Source of the DNA: Platynereis dumerilii
Lineage: Eukaryota > Annelida > Polychaeta > Phyllodocida > Nereididae
NCBI GenBank assembly: GCA_026936325.1
Contig: JAPTHN010000044.1
Coordinates: 1,736,001-1,800,000, forward strand
Reading direction: 5' to 3'
DNA: 64,000 bases
The notes beneath the pieces are model-generated. The model was not told the origin of the DNA. It searched no databases and saw nothing but the letters and a program-made list of their open reading frames with translations. Positions 48,135 through 59,044 of this stretch are shown one piece after another. The position numbers and the translations under genes are program-made. How positions within the stretch are numbered: the first letter of the stretch is position 1; the number at the start of each line of letters is the position of its first letter.

Positions 48135-49659
48135 CACACTTTTGGTGTTACCATTCCTCTCCAAAGTCCTTGAAAAGGCAGCTCTGCAGCAGTTCATGGC
48201 ATATTCAGACTCCAACTGTCTGATGCCCGACTATCAGTCAGCTTACCGCAAGCATTTCAGTTGCGAGACAGCACTTGTGAAAATTATGGATGACTTGTTG
48301 TGGTCCATGGAGAAGCAACAAGTGACTGCACTGATGGCCATTGACCTCAGTGCAGCTTTTGATACTGTAGACCATGATGTTTTATTGTCTGTTTTAAATG
48401 TCAACTTTGGAATTGAAGACAAAGTTCTGCAGTGGTTCGATTCATATTTGAGACCTCGCAGCTGTAAAGTGAATGTTCGAACAGCATATTCCAGTGTCAG
48501 GGACTTGCCATTCTCCGTTCCGCAGGGATCTTGTGCAGGACCTGTCCTCTATTTGGCGTATGCCAGTACCATGCAAGAAGCTGTACCAAAGGAGGTTCAG
48601 ATACATGGATATGCAGACGACCATGCACTTAAAGTCTCATTTAGTTCGAAGCACCGATTACAGGAAGAGAATGCCATCGATTGTTTACAACAGAGCGCAG
48701 TGTCAGTGAAAGATTGGATGGACAAAAATCGTCTGAAAATGAACTCCTCAAAAACAGAGTTTATTCTTTTTGGTTCCTCCCAGCACCTTGAGAAGTGTTA
48801 TACGAAAAGTCTGAATGTGTGTGGAGAAGAAGTGCAATTATCTGAAGAGATAAAATACCTTGGTGTTTACTTGGATAGGCACCTGACACTTAAGCATCAT
48901 CTTCAATTGAAATGTCGCACTTCCATGTGGAATCTCCAAAGAATCAAGCTTGTTAGACATGCTCTAACTAAGGATGCGTGTGAGACTTTAGTGTTGGGAA
49001 CAGTTATGGCACATTTGGACTATGCAAATGCACTTTACATCGGCCTCCCTAAATGTGACATCATGAAACTGCAGAGAGTCCAAAATATTGCTGCCAAACT
49101 AGTCTTACGAACATCAGATGACTCCATCACTTGCTTAAAGACTCTCCATTGGTTGCCCATACACCTCAGGATCAAACACAAAGTATTGACTCTGCTCTTC
49201 AAATCCCTAAATGGTGAATCTCCATCGTACCTGAGAGATTTGGTGTCGCTTCATCCAGTACACAGAGCAGGACTGAGGTCAGAGACCATCTATCGAAGAC
49301 TGGTAGTGCCATCAACCAGAAGAAAAACCTTTGCCAGCCGTGCCTATAGTGTGACTGCCCCCATGTGGTGGAACGAACTTCCAAATGCTGTCAAACAGTC
49401 ACCAACAACTGACATTTTTAAAAGCAGACTAAAAACTTTTCTTTATGATCAATTTTAATTTTAACTATTTATCACTTTTAAAGTATTACTGTTTTTAAAC
49501 TATTGTTTTACTCCTGTCATTTACAATTGTTTTTAAATTATCAACTTTTTACATTTATATTTGTAAATTATGTACTTATTTATTTCTGTAAAGCGCTTCT
49601 GATGATGTATTTTTTATTCCTAGATCGCGCTATATAAAATAAACAATTTGAATTTGAAT
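48135..49659 (+). mobile_element. LINE B: CR1/L2-like LINE inserted in LINE A
   Basis: A 5'-truncated LINE flanked by a 5-bp direct repeat TTGAT (48130-48134, 49660-49664). The 3' untranslated part contains GCGCTATATAAAATAAA and ends in TTTGAA repeats, a typical CR1/L2-type ending. Setting it aside lets LINE A read on in frame. Confidence 0.85.
48136..49458 (+). CDS. LINE B reverse transcriptase (5' truncated, open frame)
   Basis: About 440 codons without a stop. Counting from the codon at 48,130, the frame shows LPFLSKVLEKAAL at about 7-19, the block just before the catalytic core in CR1/L2 elements. AIDLSAAFDTVDH is at 70-82, with the first catalytic Asp at 72; VPQGSCAGPVL is at 130-140, and YADD, the catalytic pair, at 161-164. 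IKYLGVYLD follows. The C-terminal third has LKTLHWLPIHLRIKHKVLTL and APMWWNELP, a conserved ending of this group. The endonuclease and N-terminal RT motifs are absent, and the real element would need an upstream start, so it is not autonomous. The lack of stops suggests a fairly recent insertion. Confidence 0.9.
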   Translation, partial: TLLVLPFLSKVLEKAALQQFMAYSDSNCLMPDYQSAYRKHFSCETALVKIMDDLLWSMEKQQVTALMAIDLSAAFDTVDHDVLLSVLNVNFGIEDKVLQWFDSYLRPRSCKVNVRTAYSSVRDLPFSVPQGSCAGPVLYLAYASTMQEAVPKEVQIHGYADDHALKVSFSSKHRLQEENAIDCLQQSAVSVKDWMDKNRLKMNSSKTEFILFGSSQHLEKCYTKSLNVCGEEVQLSEEIKYLGVYLDRHLTLKHHLQLKCRTSMWNLQRIKLVRHALTKDACETLVLGTVMAHLDYANALYIGLPKCDIMKLQRVQNIAAKLVLRTSDDSITCLKTLHWLPIHLRIKHKVLTLLFKSLNGESPSYLRDLVSLHPVHRAGLRSETIYRRLVVPSTRRKTFASRAYSVTAPMWWNELPNAVKQSPTTDIFKSRLKTFLYDQF

Positions 49660-49811
49660 TTGATACTATAAGATACAGTATTAATGTTGATACCCTTAAT
49701 GATGCAGCAGTTCTGGAAGAACTCATTAATATCCGTGATGGCTTTATGTCATGTGAGTATCTGTCTATTGATGATGTGTCAGACATGATTAACACATTGT
49801 GTGTGTCATAA
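49660..49811 (+). pseudogene. LINE A ORF, last 48 codons
   Basis: Reads TIRYSINVDTLNDAAVLEEL, then INIRDG, and ends NTLCVS with TAA. It continues the LINE A frame after LINE B. The text LINIRDG...MI..LCVS is a common ending in this LINE group. Confidence 0.7.
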
Positions 49812-49942
49812 TTGTTTTTAAGTAATACTTTTGTAATACTATTTGTTTTTATCATTGTTTTGTTTTTACCTTGTTTACTTTTATTTGATTAACCTGTACC
49901 ACATTATATGTGTGTGAATAAAGATATTATTATTATTATTGC

Positions 49943-51067
49943 CATTTGTAGGGCAATGTTCTTTGTATCAAGGGATGTGTCATTGTTGATTTCAATTAGT
50001 AATTTTCTTTGTCGACTGTCTAGTTCTATAATTGTCCATAATTTTCCTAAATAATTAAGTTTAACGGCTATTGAGCAAAATAACTGATTAACTAGGTCTT
50101 ATTAATCCAAGCCTTTAGAAGGTACAATGAGGATGATTATTTGACTTATTTAAGCAGTGAATCTTTGACAGTTCCGTAATATGTACAACTGCACTGAGTT
50201 AAAGTTGAACATTTTTTCAAGTTGAACTCCCATACTTTGGAGGCAGTTGATAGGTACTCGTCATAATTTTGGTCAAGCAAGTGGAATTCCAAATTCGACT
50301 TGCTCACAGGTATACTTTAACATTGGAACCATAAAGGCTGTTTTGTTAGTCACTGTTAAATTTAGTGTTAATAGACGGCCGCTTGATTTGTCACATCACA
50401 GGCAAAAACAATCTCTTTTTTCCACACTGAACTGAATAGGCCCACGTTGTCACTGGATGGTGAGAGTAGAACACGGACCCTAGGCCCCCCACATCTCCTC
50501 TAAAATGAAAATGTTATTTGGCCACCAAAGTTAGTTTAGTTATCAAGCAGAGAAAACAAAATTGTACAAATATTGTATAGTATTTCATGGGATTAGACCC
50601 ACAGTGCTGATTGGCTGGTTCTTAAATCAGCATGCTTAAAGGTTAATTTGGTCCATGTTTGATTTGCCCAGACTGTATTTTGTTATGGCATCTGAAACTG
50701 TATTCTCCCAGGGAGGCAGATATAACTAGAGCGGGCGCTCAGAGAGCACATGGCTCCGCCAACCCGAAAGCTACTTCTTTTTGGCAATCTGTCAGATGAT
50801 GTCAGGTGTGCTTGCAATAAAACCAGTATGTATGAATGAGAAAACAGACATGGTGTGGCACTTTGCTAAATTTTCATGATCCTCAGATGTAATGTTTACA
50901 GCATGTAATTAGAAAATCTACTTCAAAAACCTTGTCTATAAATTATATCATAATATATAGACTATAAGTTGTCCACAGTTGCTTCCTAATCCTCTTACAT
51001 CTTAAAATTTGCCAGCAGAACTTTTTATCATTCTGTCTGACCCCACTTTTAGTTGTAGGCCTATTTC
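49943..51067. other. No firmly supported feature
   Basis: AT-rich spacer. The only notable string is GAGCGGGCGCTC at 50729-50740, whose exact reverse complement lies at 55483-55494 next to an X-box-like palindrome. Confidence 0.4.
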
Positions 51068-51070
51068 TAA

Positions 51071-51630
51071 TGCTACAGTCTCACGCACGTTACGGAGCAC
51101 TTTAGACGTCGGCGCGATGGTATTTCCTGGTAATTTGGATGAATTTGGGTGATTTTTGGATGTCCGGCGGGGATTTTTTCAGTGAGAACGTCTCAAAAAC
51201 ATCTCCGGCGGGATATTAGGACATCCCCTGCCCCTAAGGGGACCTCTCCTGCCCCCGCGGGGACCTCTCCTGCCCCTGGGGGACATTTGAAGCCTCGCCG
51301 GCAGTTTTTGACATCCCGCCGCGGTGAAATAGCTTCCCTGAGGGGCAGTTATAGGTTCCCAGAGGGGTACTTTTTATATCTCGGGCGATATAAAAGTATC
51401 CCTCAGGAGGAGGAAATTCCTTTCCCCCGGCGAACTTTTGGGGACGGCGTACAACTTTTCTTCCCTGCAGGGAACAAAAAGAACCCCACTGTGATATGCT
51501 TTTAATTAATTATGTAATGGTTTTATAAACATTGTATGTCGCCGGGATGGTCATTTTTTTCCTAGAATTCAACTCAAGCTACCCCTCAGTGGCAAAAAAG
51601 TTCTCCGTAACGTGCCGTGAGAATGGGGCA
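51071..51630 (+). mobile_element. GC-palindrome element, copy 2 (TAA target)
   Basis: The ends are TGCTACAGTCTCACGCACG and, on the other strand, TGCCCCATTCTCACGGCACG; TAA flanks both sides (51068-51070, 51631-51633). It is inverted relative to 16788-17487. A 3-bp TAA target fits PIF/Harbinger-type elements. The interior again consists of about 20-bp steps around CCCSNNGGG-like palindromes (CCCCTAAGGGG, CCCCCGCGGGG, CCCTGAGGGG). The open frame across it is a by-product of composition. Confidence 0.8.
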
Positions 51631-51633
51631 TAA

Positions 51634-52035
51634 GTCCCACACCTTTTAATTCATGCCGTTTGTGATTGTGTTTCAAAAGTGCAACAACTTCTTCTCAAAT
51701 AGGTTAGACTAAAACTAGAAATGTCATAACCGAAACCGGTGAGTGATGCGCTGCCCGGACTGAGTCCTAAAGATGAATCACACATGAATCCGTAGTAAGT
51801 GTATATACCTCTGTGTAATATTTCAGTCAAATCTTGGCTCACAGGATCACTGCTGTCTTGGCTAAATACACATTTCCTGGCCATCCCACTGACCCAAACT
51901 ATCCACTGTCTTTGATTTTACTCTCCTGTCCTTCTGCCCAGGAGTAATTTACCAGCTTGTTATTGCTCTCTTATTTACGAGTGGCAACACTGCTATTCCT
52001 TAAAAAAAACGTGCAAGCACTTTTAAGAGTTGCTT
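51634..52035. other. No recognisable feature
   Basis: Spacer between the GC-palindrome element and a microsatellite. Confidence 0.4.
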
Positions 52036-52037
52036 GC

Positions 52038-52099
<62 letters not shown>

Positions 52100-52215
52100 A
52101 TATCTTTCTTTTTTTCTTTCTTTCTTTCTTTCTTTCTTTCTATCTATCTATCTATCTATCTATCTATATAATCTTTGTGTTTAGCTGTCTGTCTATCTGT
52201 CTGTCTATCTATCTC
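52038..52215 (+). repeat. Compound (TCTA)n / (TTTC)n microsatellite
   Basis: A run of TCTA, then TTTC, then TCTA and TCTG units. The open frames across it are artefacts. Confidence 0.95.
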
Positions 52216-52246
52216 GAGGCCTTCCCTTCCTTCCCCCACTACATTC

Positions 52247-52359
52247 GGCATAATCACGAAATAGCCCCCACCCTCTGATAACGGAATGAGCGAGACCATT
52301 GAAAAGCATAGGCTGCCACTCATTCCGTCACAGGTGCGGGCTTATTTCGTGATTATGCC
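52247..52359. mobile_element. 113-bp hairpin MITE with 8-bp target duplication
   Basis: The arms begin GGCATAATCACGAAATA on both strands and pair over about 42 bp around a 27-bp loop. Identical CTACATTC lies on both sides (52239-52246, 52360-52367). An 8-bp duplication suggests a hAT-type source, although the ends lack the usual CAG start. Confidence 0.85.
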
Positions 52360-52367
52360 CTACATTC

Positions 52368-55235
52368 CTTCATTCATGCCTTTGTTCATTCCTTTGTTCA
52401 TTCCTTCTTTTCTTCATTCCTTCTTGCATTCTTTCTACAGAATTTGTAAACACTGGATCTAGCTGGCACTAGGATGCTTTTAGGACAAATGTAGTATAAA
52501 CAAGTTGTTGATAACAGCTAACTTTTACAGTTAACATGAAACAGGACTGCTACAAGATATCATTGAGTAGCCCCAGAATAGAACACTCCATCTAATATCT
52601 CTTGGGCTTGGAATAAATTGAGTTCAAGGGTTGGGGTTCGAACCTAAGCTCTTGAAACCTGTGCATGCACTATCAAGCACTCTAAACCTTTCCATCAAAG
52701 GGAACTCATTAAATTGTTGATATGGTATGTCAAAACAATATAGAATTGTGATGGATCATTCTTCAGAAAGACCATGGTATTAGTAACTTGAGGACAATTC
52801 TCCTAATCTGACCAAGGAGACTGTTTTTCCAACAGGCAATACCAAAGGAAAATCATGTCTCACCCAAATGAAGCATGAAGTACAATACCAAGTGACCAAA
52901 CTTTAATTTGCTGGGATGTCACATACGTTTCTGCAAGTTCCAAGAGAATTCAAGTACACGAGAGACTGCCTGACTCATGCAGAAGAAGTAGTCCTTTAAC
53001 ACAGGGACTGTTGTAGGCCTACCACTGTTTGAACGTCCGAAGTTCACACACTGGTAGAGTGGTAGGCTAGCTGTTTTATTACTTGCTACATGTAGATTGT
53101 AGAAGATAACTTAGTTAAGGGAAGAGGGCTTTTGTGCCTAAAAGTGATAGCTGGTGGGAGTTGAAAGATCCAAGAAGATTTTTTTTTATCAGAAAATCTT
53201 GAAAGTAGGGCTGCCTAGTAGTGTGTCACCAAGATCTGAATAAAAGAAAAACTTTTGACTTCTATATTCATCAGGAAAATGTGTATCTCCTTTTGTTTAT
53301 TGTCTGAAATATTGGCTGCGATTCCCACCATGCCTGTGTTTGTTCATCTAAAATGTAGGTTTGGAGAGTCCTACCAGTACATTGACGAACAAACATCTTA
53401 AAGCTGTCATAAGGGGAGTTGTCCTAGGTAAGAACTACAGTGAACAGCATCCAAACAACCTCAGGACTGATTGGTGAAAGGCATTAAGTGTTTTTTCTAT
53501 AAATTGATGATTGTCCTTTCTAAAGTATTCCAGTCACGTGAAATGGACCACCAATGTCTTGCCAAGGATACACTAAAATTGCATGTTCCAGCTCAAATAA
53601 TGAATATTGAGGCTACTCCATTTTATCTACATGCAGAAAGTCACACAGTAGCCATTTTGTGAAATGTTAAACAGTCGAATGGTGGTAAATGCTGTTGGAT
53701 TTGCATTTGACCTTGGCCTGACTTAAATTTGAGTTAGTAAATTTTGTACTAAAACTGGTACATATCAAACTAGTGTGTAACTGAGCCTGGCCAGAGGAAT
53801 GGCATTCTTGGGGTAAATGTGTAACATGTTGAGGACTCCCACTCTCTCTAGCATCTCATCAATCAACCCTCGTGAGCCCAGAATGGGGGTTAGAGGGCTG
53901 CACTTACCATATCTGTCTAGTATTGTCCTTCTTCCATGCTTATCTACAGTGTGAGAATTTCCTTTTCCTTTGGTATTGGAAAAGCAGCATTCTTGGTCAC
54001 CTTACATGTATGAGAATTACTGATACCTTGGTCCTTTTGAAAACTAATCCACAAGTGGATGTTGTCTTGACATTGCATGCAAATAATTTCAAGATTTGTG
54101 GGATGTGGGTTTGCAAAAGTCAATGAAACACGAGTCTGTTCAAAAGTAGAAACGAAAATCTCTTGGTAGTATCCCTTGAATACAGACTGTACCTGTCAGT
54201 CCCTTCCTCTGAATAACAAACCTCCACCGTCGGTCTGTTTTGGGTAAGCAAATAGACCAATGTAGCAGAGGAAGAATACTATGCAATTGTCCATGAACCA
54301 TTAAATCAGAGAGTGATACACCATACAAATTACAAAATTAACATTGTAAAAAGCATTTAAGAATAAAAATTAAAATAAAGGAAAATAAAGGAAAGGGTCA
54401 TTAATTTGTCACACCTGTTTACAATTAAGCATTAAGATGCAATGAACATAGTCTGCTTGTCTTTCAACCATTCAATTATTACACTGATGAAAATAGTCCC
54501 CAATCTCACCCTTTGAAACTGAACACATCAGTTTCCGACAGTCAACTTGGCAAAGTCACATTATTTCACTTATTCATTTGGCTTTCTATTTTCCCCTCTC
54601 CCCTCATAGGACTGCTTCATGCTGAAATGTGTCAGACTGCTCACTATGTATCAGACTGCTCACTACGCTTGTACAATAGTTTTCTTTTTCTTCTGCCCAT
54701 TGGACTTCCATCTGTTAGGAGCATTCCAAGTTTGAGTTATGATGTGGTGCTTTTGGGACGAGGCAGTCTGATCTCAGACTGCCTCAGATATATACCCAAG
54801 AATCATTTATGCTTGAGCACAGATAAAGGTTGTAACTGCAAACAAGTCTTTCTTCAAATCAATCGCCATTGTATCTTTAGGAAATCCAAAATTTCAATGG
54901 AAGGGGATGGCAAACAGGAGACGGTAAGTACATTATAGATGTAATACTGGCCAATACTTGAAACAGCAACAGGTTTCTTTTGGTATACCATATAAATCAT
55001 CGGCATGCAACACGTAGGGCTGTGGATTTGAAAGATTTTGTGGAGAGGACTGCATGCCCCTGTAGGTGTGCGTAAGGCAGCTGCATTGACAATACCCATT
55101 TCTGCAACATTTGTTTGGTTACTTTGGTATCATCGTACAGATGATATGTTGATGTATTTCTATTACATAAAGCTGGTGTTTATATTTGTTGTCAAAACTT
55201 GATGAATTGCTACTAGGAACAATTTGAAATAGTTT
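52368..55235. other. No firmly supported gene; one possible SINE fragment
   Basis: Minus-strand text near 52,620-52,700 (GGTTTAGAGTGCTTGATAG ... GGTTCGAACCCC) has the layout of a tRNA-derived SINE head, but no tail or second copy was found. A good donor-like GACGGTAAGT lies near 54,918 at the end of an open stretch, with no convincing exon. The rest is featureless. Confidence 0.3.
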
Positions 55236-55239
55236 AAGC

Positions 55240-55720
55240 TGAAGATTTGTGGTGAATTTCGATAAAATGAGCTCTACAACCCAAATATACAGGTAATTTT
55301 GGCTCTATAGACCAAAGTTTGTGTTTGACATGAAAAATAATGGCAGAACCAGAATCCCTGGCATCAAAAACATATATTTAGAGCTATCATTTGCAATCCT
55401 ATGACCTTTTGTTATTGAGTTATGCTCAAAATTAGATATCGAGCGGCGGCCATTTTGAATTTGTTGCTATGGCAACCAAGACGAGCGCCCGCTCCGGCGC
55501 CCTCAAAAATTTGAATCCATATACCCTCAGCAACATTTGTGCCAAATTTCATGCTTGTAGACAAATATGCACAATTATCCCCATAAGCTCCTGGACTATA
55601 TTAAGATTTAAAACAATTAGTTATTTATCCGCCCAACTTTTAAAAGGGCACATAATTTATGTCAACAGACAAAAGAGTATAACTGAATTGTCTTATTGGG
55701 TTAAGGGCTAATTGCACTTT
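55240..55720. repeat. Possible repeat fragment with an X-box palindrome
   Basis: Contains GTTGCTATGGCAAC at 55463-55476, seven bases before GAGCGCCCGCTC. The palindrome matches those in the two foldback elements, but the surrounding sequence does not obviously match them. It may be a third, unrelated host of the motif. Confidence 0.35.
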
Positions 55721-55803
55721 CAGGTGATTCACACCTTGATCAAAGGGAAACTTTACCCTCTTTCTTGAGTAATTATACAAACTAGCTGTCTCTGTTCGGG
55801 ACT

Positions 55804-55808
55804 GTCTG

Positions 55809-55883
<75 letters not shown>
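55804..55883 (+). repeat. (TCTA)n microsatellite
   Basis: About 19 uninterrupted TCTA units. Confidence 0.95.
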
Positions 55884-55884
<1 letters not shown>

Positions 55885-57828
55885 GTATACATGTAATTGT
55901 GGCTTTGTAAATGGCAAGTTGCTTGAGAAATGGATTATCTTTATGTTAAATACGTAATATGTGGAGTGTAAATTTCTAGCATCGTTTCAAATAACAATGA
56001 CAGCTAATTAATGTCATGTGTACAGTGACTGTACACAAATAATTATATACCATATTCTGCATCTGTATGCCATGCTACTACACTAGGGGGGGTGTTATTT
56101 TAAAAATTTCAGAAAATCATACCTGTGTGAATGGAATATGAAAATATAGGTCAAAAGAAACCCAAAGGTACCTCAATTGCATTATTTGGTTTTAAAAACC
56201 CATATGGACGGAGGCTTTGAAGATAACGGATGTTGCGCTGACTGCAAAATTACCCGAAAATGCCATATCTCGAGAACTTATGCACATACAGACTTCAAAA
56301 TAGGCTCAAATTATTCGCAATCCCTAATTTTATATTCGTCTTTCATAGTAAATATATGCCTATCTGCCTTATTTTTTAGGATATAGCCAAAAAACCTTGA
56401 TTTTGTTCAAAACCTTATATTTGCGATTTTTTAGGAACGTTATAGGCCCAATTTGAAGAATGTTAGCTTTAAAAAATTTCTGCTCCACTTGCTCTATCAT
56501 CCAAAAAATTAAAGTATCATCCTAAACATTGAAGATTGGTGTTGCAGTTTTAGCCAAATCAGTCTCTCTATCTTTGTCTTAGGTGATGCATGTGTTCTGG
56601 TTTTATCCTCGTCAGCACTATAATGACTTGGGATTTATTTGTCTTCAGTCATTTCCTCATATTTTAAAGTAAGTGTGTGTTTGGTGAAGAAATGCAGGCC
56701 TAATTTTGTTTACCAATTTTCATGTAAGAAAATGTAAGGAGTCTCCTAGGGACAGCACATTTCACTATATTTGTAATTTTACTTTTTGGTTTGTTTCTTT
56801 TCTTATCGAGAGGACACTGACAGGTTTTGCAAACTGAAGCAGCATTATCAAGTTGAAGCTGTGAATGTGTGGCTACTTATGGTGGTGATGGATCAGATAT
56901 TCTGATATACAAAGGTGATCTTGAATTTTCAACCTAATATTGGTAAGCAGAAATATTTAGTTCCCGTTCACAAAAAAAGGCTTATGTTTATTCCACCTTC
57001 TGTAGAAACATGTCACAAATTCTAGGAATTGAGAAATTTAGTATTTTTGGCATGTTATATCTCAAATTTTACAATCTGTCTATAATTCTATACATATGTG
57101 TTAAATTTTTCTCTTTACTGTGCAGCCACATCCACTTTAAAGTGTAGCCATTTTTCAAACAGACTTGATTAGACTAAATAAATAACCTAACCTGACAAAT
57201 AAAACTTTTATTTTTATTTTTAGTTTTTGCTACTTTACATAGATTGTCAACATCTCTATTGACTTGCATGGCTAACTAGTTAGAGAAGAAAGATTCTCAA
57301 CATCCCAGTTTCATGCCTGAAAATGTTTCTGAACAAGAAATTGATTGACTTGTTCTCCTCAAGTAGTACTTCCTGGTCATCTTGTCACATGTTGTCTGCG
57401 TAACTTTTGCTTTTCTTTGGTTACCTGTTCATTGGTCAAAAGTCAGTTGGTTCAACGAGATAAGGAGTGCTAAAAACAAAGTGCTCAGTCACAAGATGCT
57501 GGAGAATTCAATGTCACTGAAGGCATTCACCACATAATTAAGCAAGGGGGTATTGGAGAAAGAACTGCATTTTTTAAGAAATCCCTGGGATTGGCACAAG
57601 GTCAGTTGGCAGAGGTAGATGTTTCAGCTTAATCTTTCTCTCCTCAGAGAAACCGCTTACTCTATTTTCAGAGCTACATGCAAGCCCAAACTGTGTGGGT
57701 ATAGACCAATATTCCTGATACAAATTGTGTGCATTAAGATGTCAGGCACAGTCAATACATTGTAAATTGTTTGTTCAGTCATACTAATGTTAAAAATGCT
57801 TAGATCCTGTCTCATCTTCTTGTTTCTC
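55885..57828. other. No recognisable feature
   Basis: AT-rich spacer with short frames only. Confidence 0.4.
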
Positions 57829-57832
57829 TTAA

Positions 57833-58493
57833 AGTTGAATCCCACACTTAGCAAGAAATCTAAAATCCATGAGATAATCATGAAACTTTGCCTTAAAGTT
57901 CCTCATAAAGAAAGCTTTCCAATGTAAAAAAAATTGGCGGGCTATCCAACATAATTTTCGAACTATGATCTTTTCAAAATCGTATGTCATTACATTAAAA
58001 TACTAAAAAAGTGTGGGATTTATACAGAAAACCTGTGTCACTCGAACAATATTCATGAGATATTTACGAAACATTTAAGGAATATAGCTAAAAATACACT
58101 TTATAGAAAAAGAAGTCTTTGAAGGGGGGTTACCGATGTTTTTTGAGAGTTACGTGGTGTACAATATGAGAAAATTATGAAAAACAGTTCAACAAAAATA
58201 AGTCCCCCTTAAAATAAACTTGAATATCTCAAAGATTCCTTCTCTGATTTTTATGAAAGATGGATTGGATTATAGGCCTGTATATCGACCCAAAATGTGT
58301 GCATTTATAGTTCAGTGCCATTATTCCTGGCTGAGCCAGCAGCCTTTGAGTGAGCCTACCCCTGTTTTTCAAAATCTTTGGCTTTTCCAATGCATATGAA
58401 CAATTTGACAAAGCGGGGAGCCACCAGCTGGGGTATTTTGGTTGAACTGTGGAGTACAATAGGTGGAGCAGCTGTATTCTGTGGGATTCAACT
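57833..58493. mobile_element. 661-bp MITE flanked by TTAA
   Basis: The perfect 14-bp terminal repeat AGTTGAATCCCACA (left) / TGTGGGATTCAACT (right) is flanked by TTAA at 57829-57832 and 58494-58497. TTAA targets are used by piggyBac and Kolobok transposases; which one applies is unknown. Non-coding. Confidence 0.8.
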
Positions 58494-58659
58494 TTAAGAC
58501 TTCTTGAAAAATCCTCTATTTTCTTCTTATAATATATCATTACTGCTGCTAATACTGCAAGATGAGCAAAGGAAACAAATGAATGTGATTAACAATCAAT
58601 TTTAGAGTTACTTGTCCATCAGGGATGTCATTTTCCAGTATTGGACTTTTAGTATTACA

Positions 58660-59000
58660 CGGACGCTCTGCTACTCATGGCAGGGGACATCGAAGCTTCA
58701 GACGGTTTACATGCAGATACGATCTGTGCCCGCTATGCTCACATGCTCAAGGAAGCTCAACATCTCTTTCCTTGGACCCGGATAGTAATCTCCGGCCTAC
58801 CACAGACTGGAAGCAACCGCCGTCAAGACACCATTCGGAAGGTCAACAACTACCTTGAGGCGGTCGCTCGAGACGAAAGGCTGTTTGAGTACGTCTCCAA
58901 TGCTCGAGCCAAGCTGAGAGACCACATCCACCTTAGTCGCACAGCCAAGGAGAGACTCTGTTTTGCTGTTTCTAGTGTTGTTAAGAAGATTTTTCTGTAA
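58660..59000 (+). pseudogene. LINE C ORF1, SGNH/GDSL esterase-like C-terminal part
   Basis: The frame up to the stop at 59,000 has MAGDIEASDG, where esterase ORF1 proteins have a GTNN-type block; HLFPWTRIVISGLPQ, a beta-strand followed by the I.ISG.LPR block; and RDHIHLSRTAKERL, the last block, with the Asp-x-x-His catalytic pair. SGNH esterase domains occur in ORF1 of CR1-like LINEs, so the reading fits. The nucleophile Ser block would lie upstream in the missing 5' part, and the Asn block has drifted, so no active enzyme is expected. ORF2 follows after about 45 bp, an ORF1-ORF2 spacing usual for such elements. Confidence 0.6.
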
Positions 59001-59044
59001 ATAGGTTCCAGCGACAGCGGTCCCCTGTAAATAGTTCTAATGAT

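Larger units (their letters stand above)
47700..49942 (+). mobile_element. LINE A: 3' part of a non-LTR retrotransposon, split by LINE B
   Basis: LINE A occupies 47,700-48,134 and 49,660-49,942, with LINE B between. It is 5' truncated at the minisatellite and ends in AATAAAGATATTATTATTAT, a poly-A signal plus ATT tail. The frame before and after LINE B is the same once LINE B is set aside. Confidence 0.8.

Noticed and set aside
48442-48624. Minus-strand frame within LINE B (also 49199-49384)
   Set aside because: Shadow of the reverse transcriptase frame on the plus strand.
52610-52710. tRNA gene on the minus strand
   Set aside because: It has a B-box-like GGTTCGAACCCC and tRNA-like text, but no well-paired acceptor and anticodon stems could be drawn. 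At most a SINE head.
54513-54938. 141-codon frame with a good donor site (GGTAAGT) near its end as a host exon
   Set aside because: No acceptor, no recognisable domain, and an unbalanced hydrophobic composition. Kept only as a note in the spacer entry.
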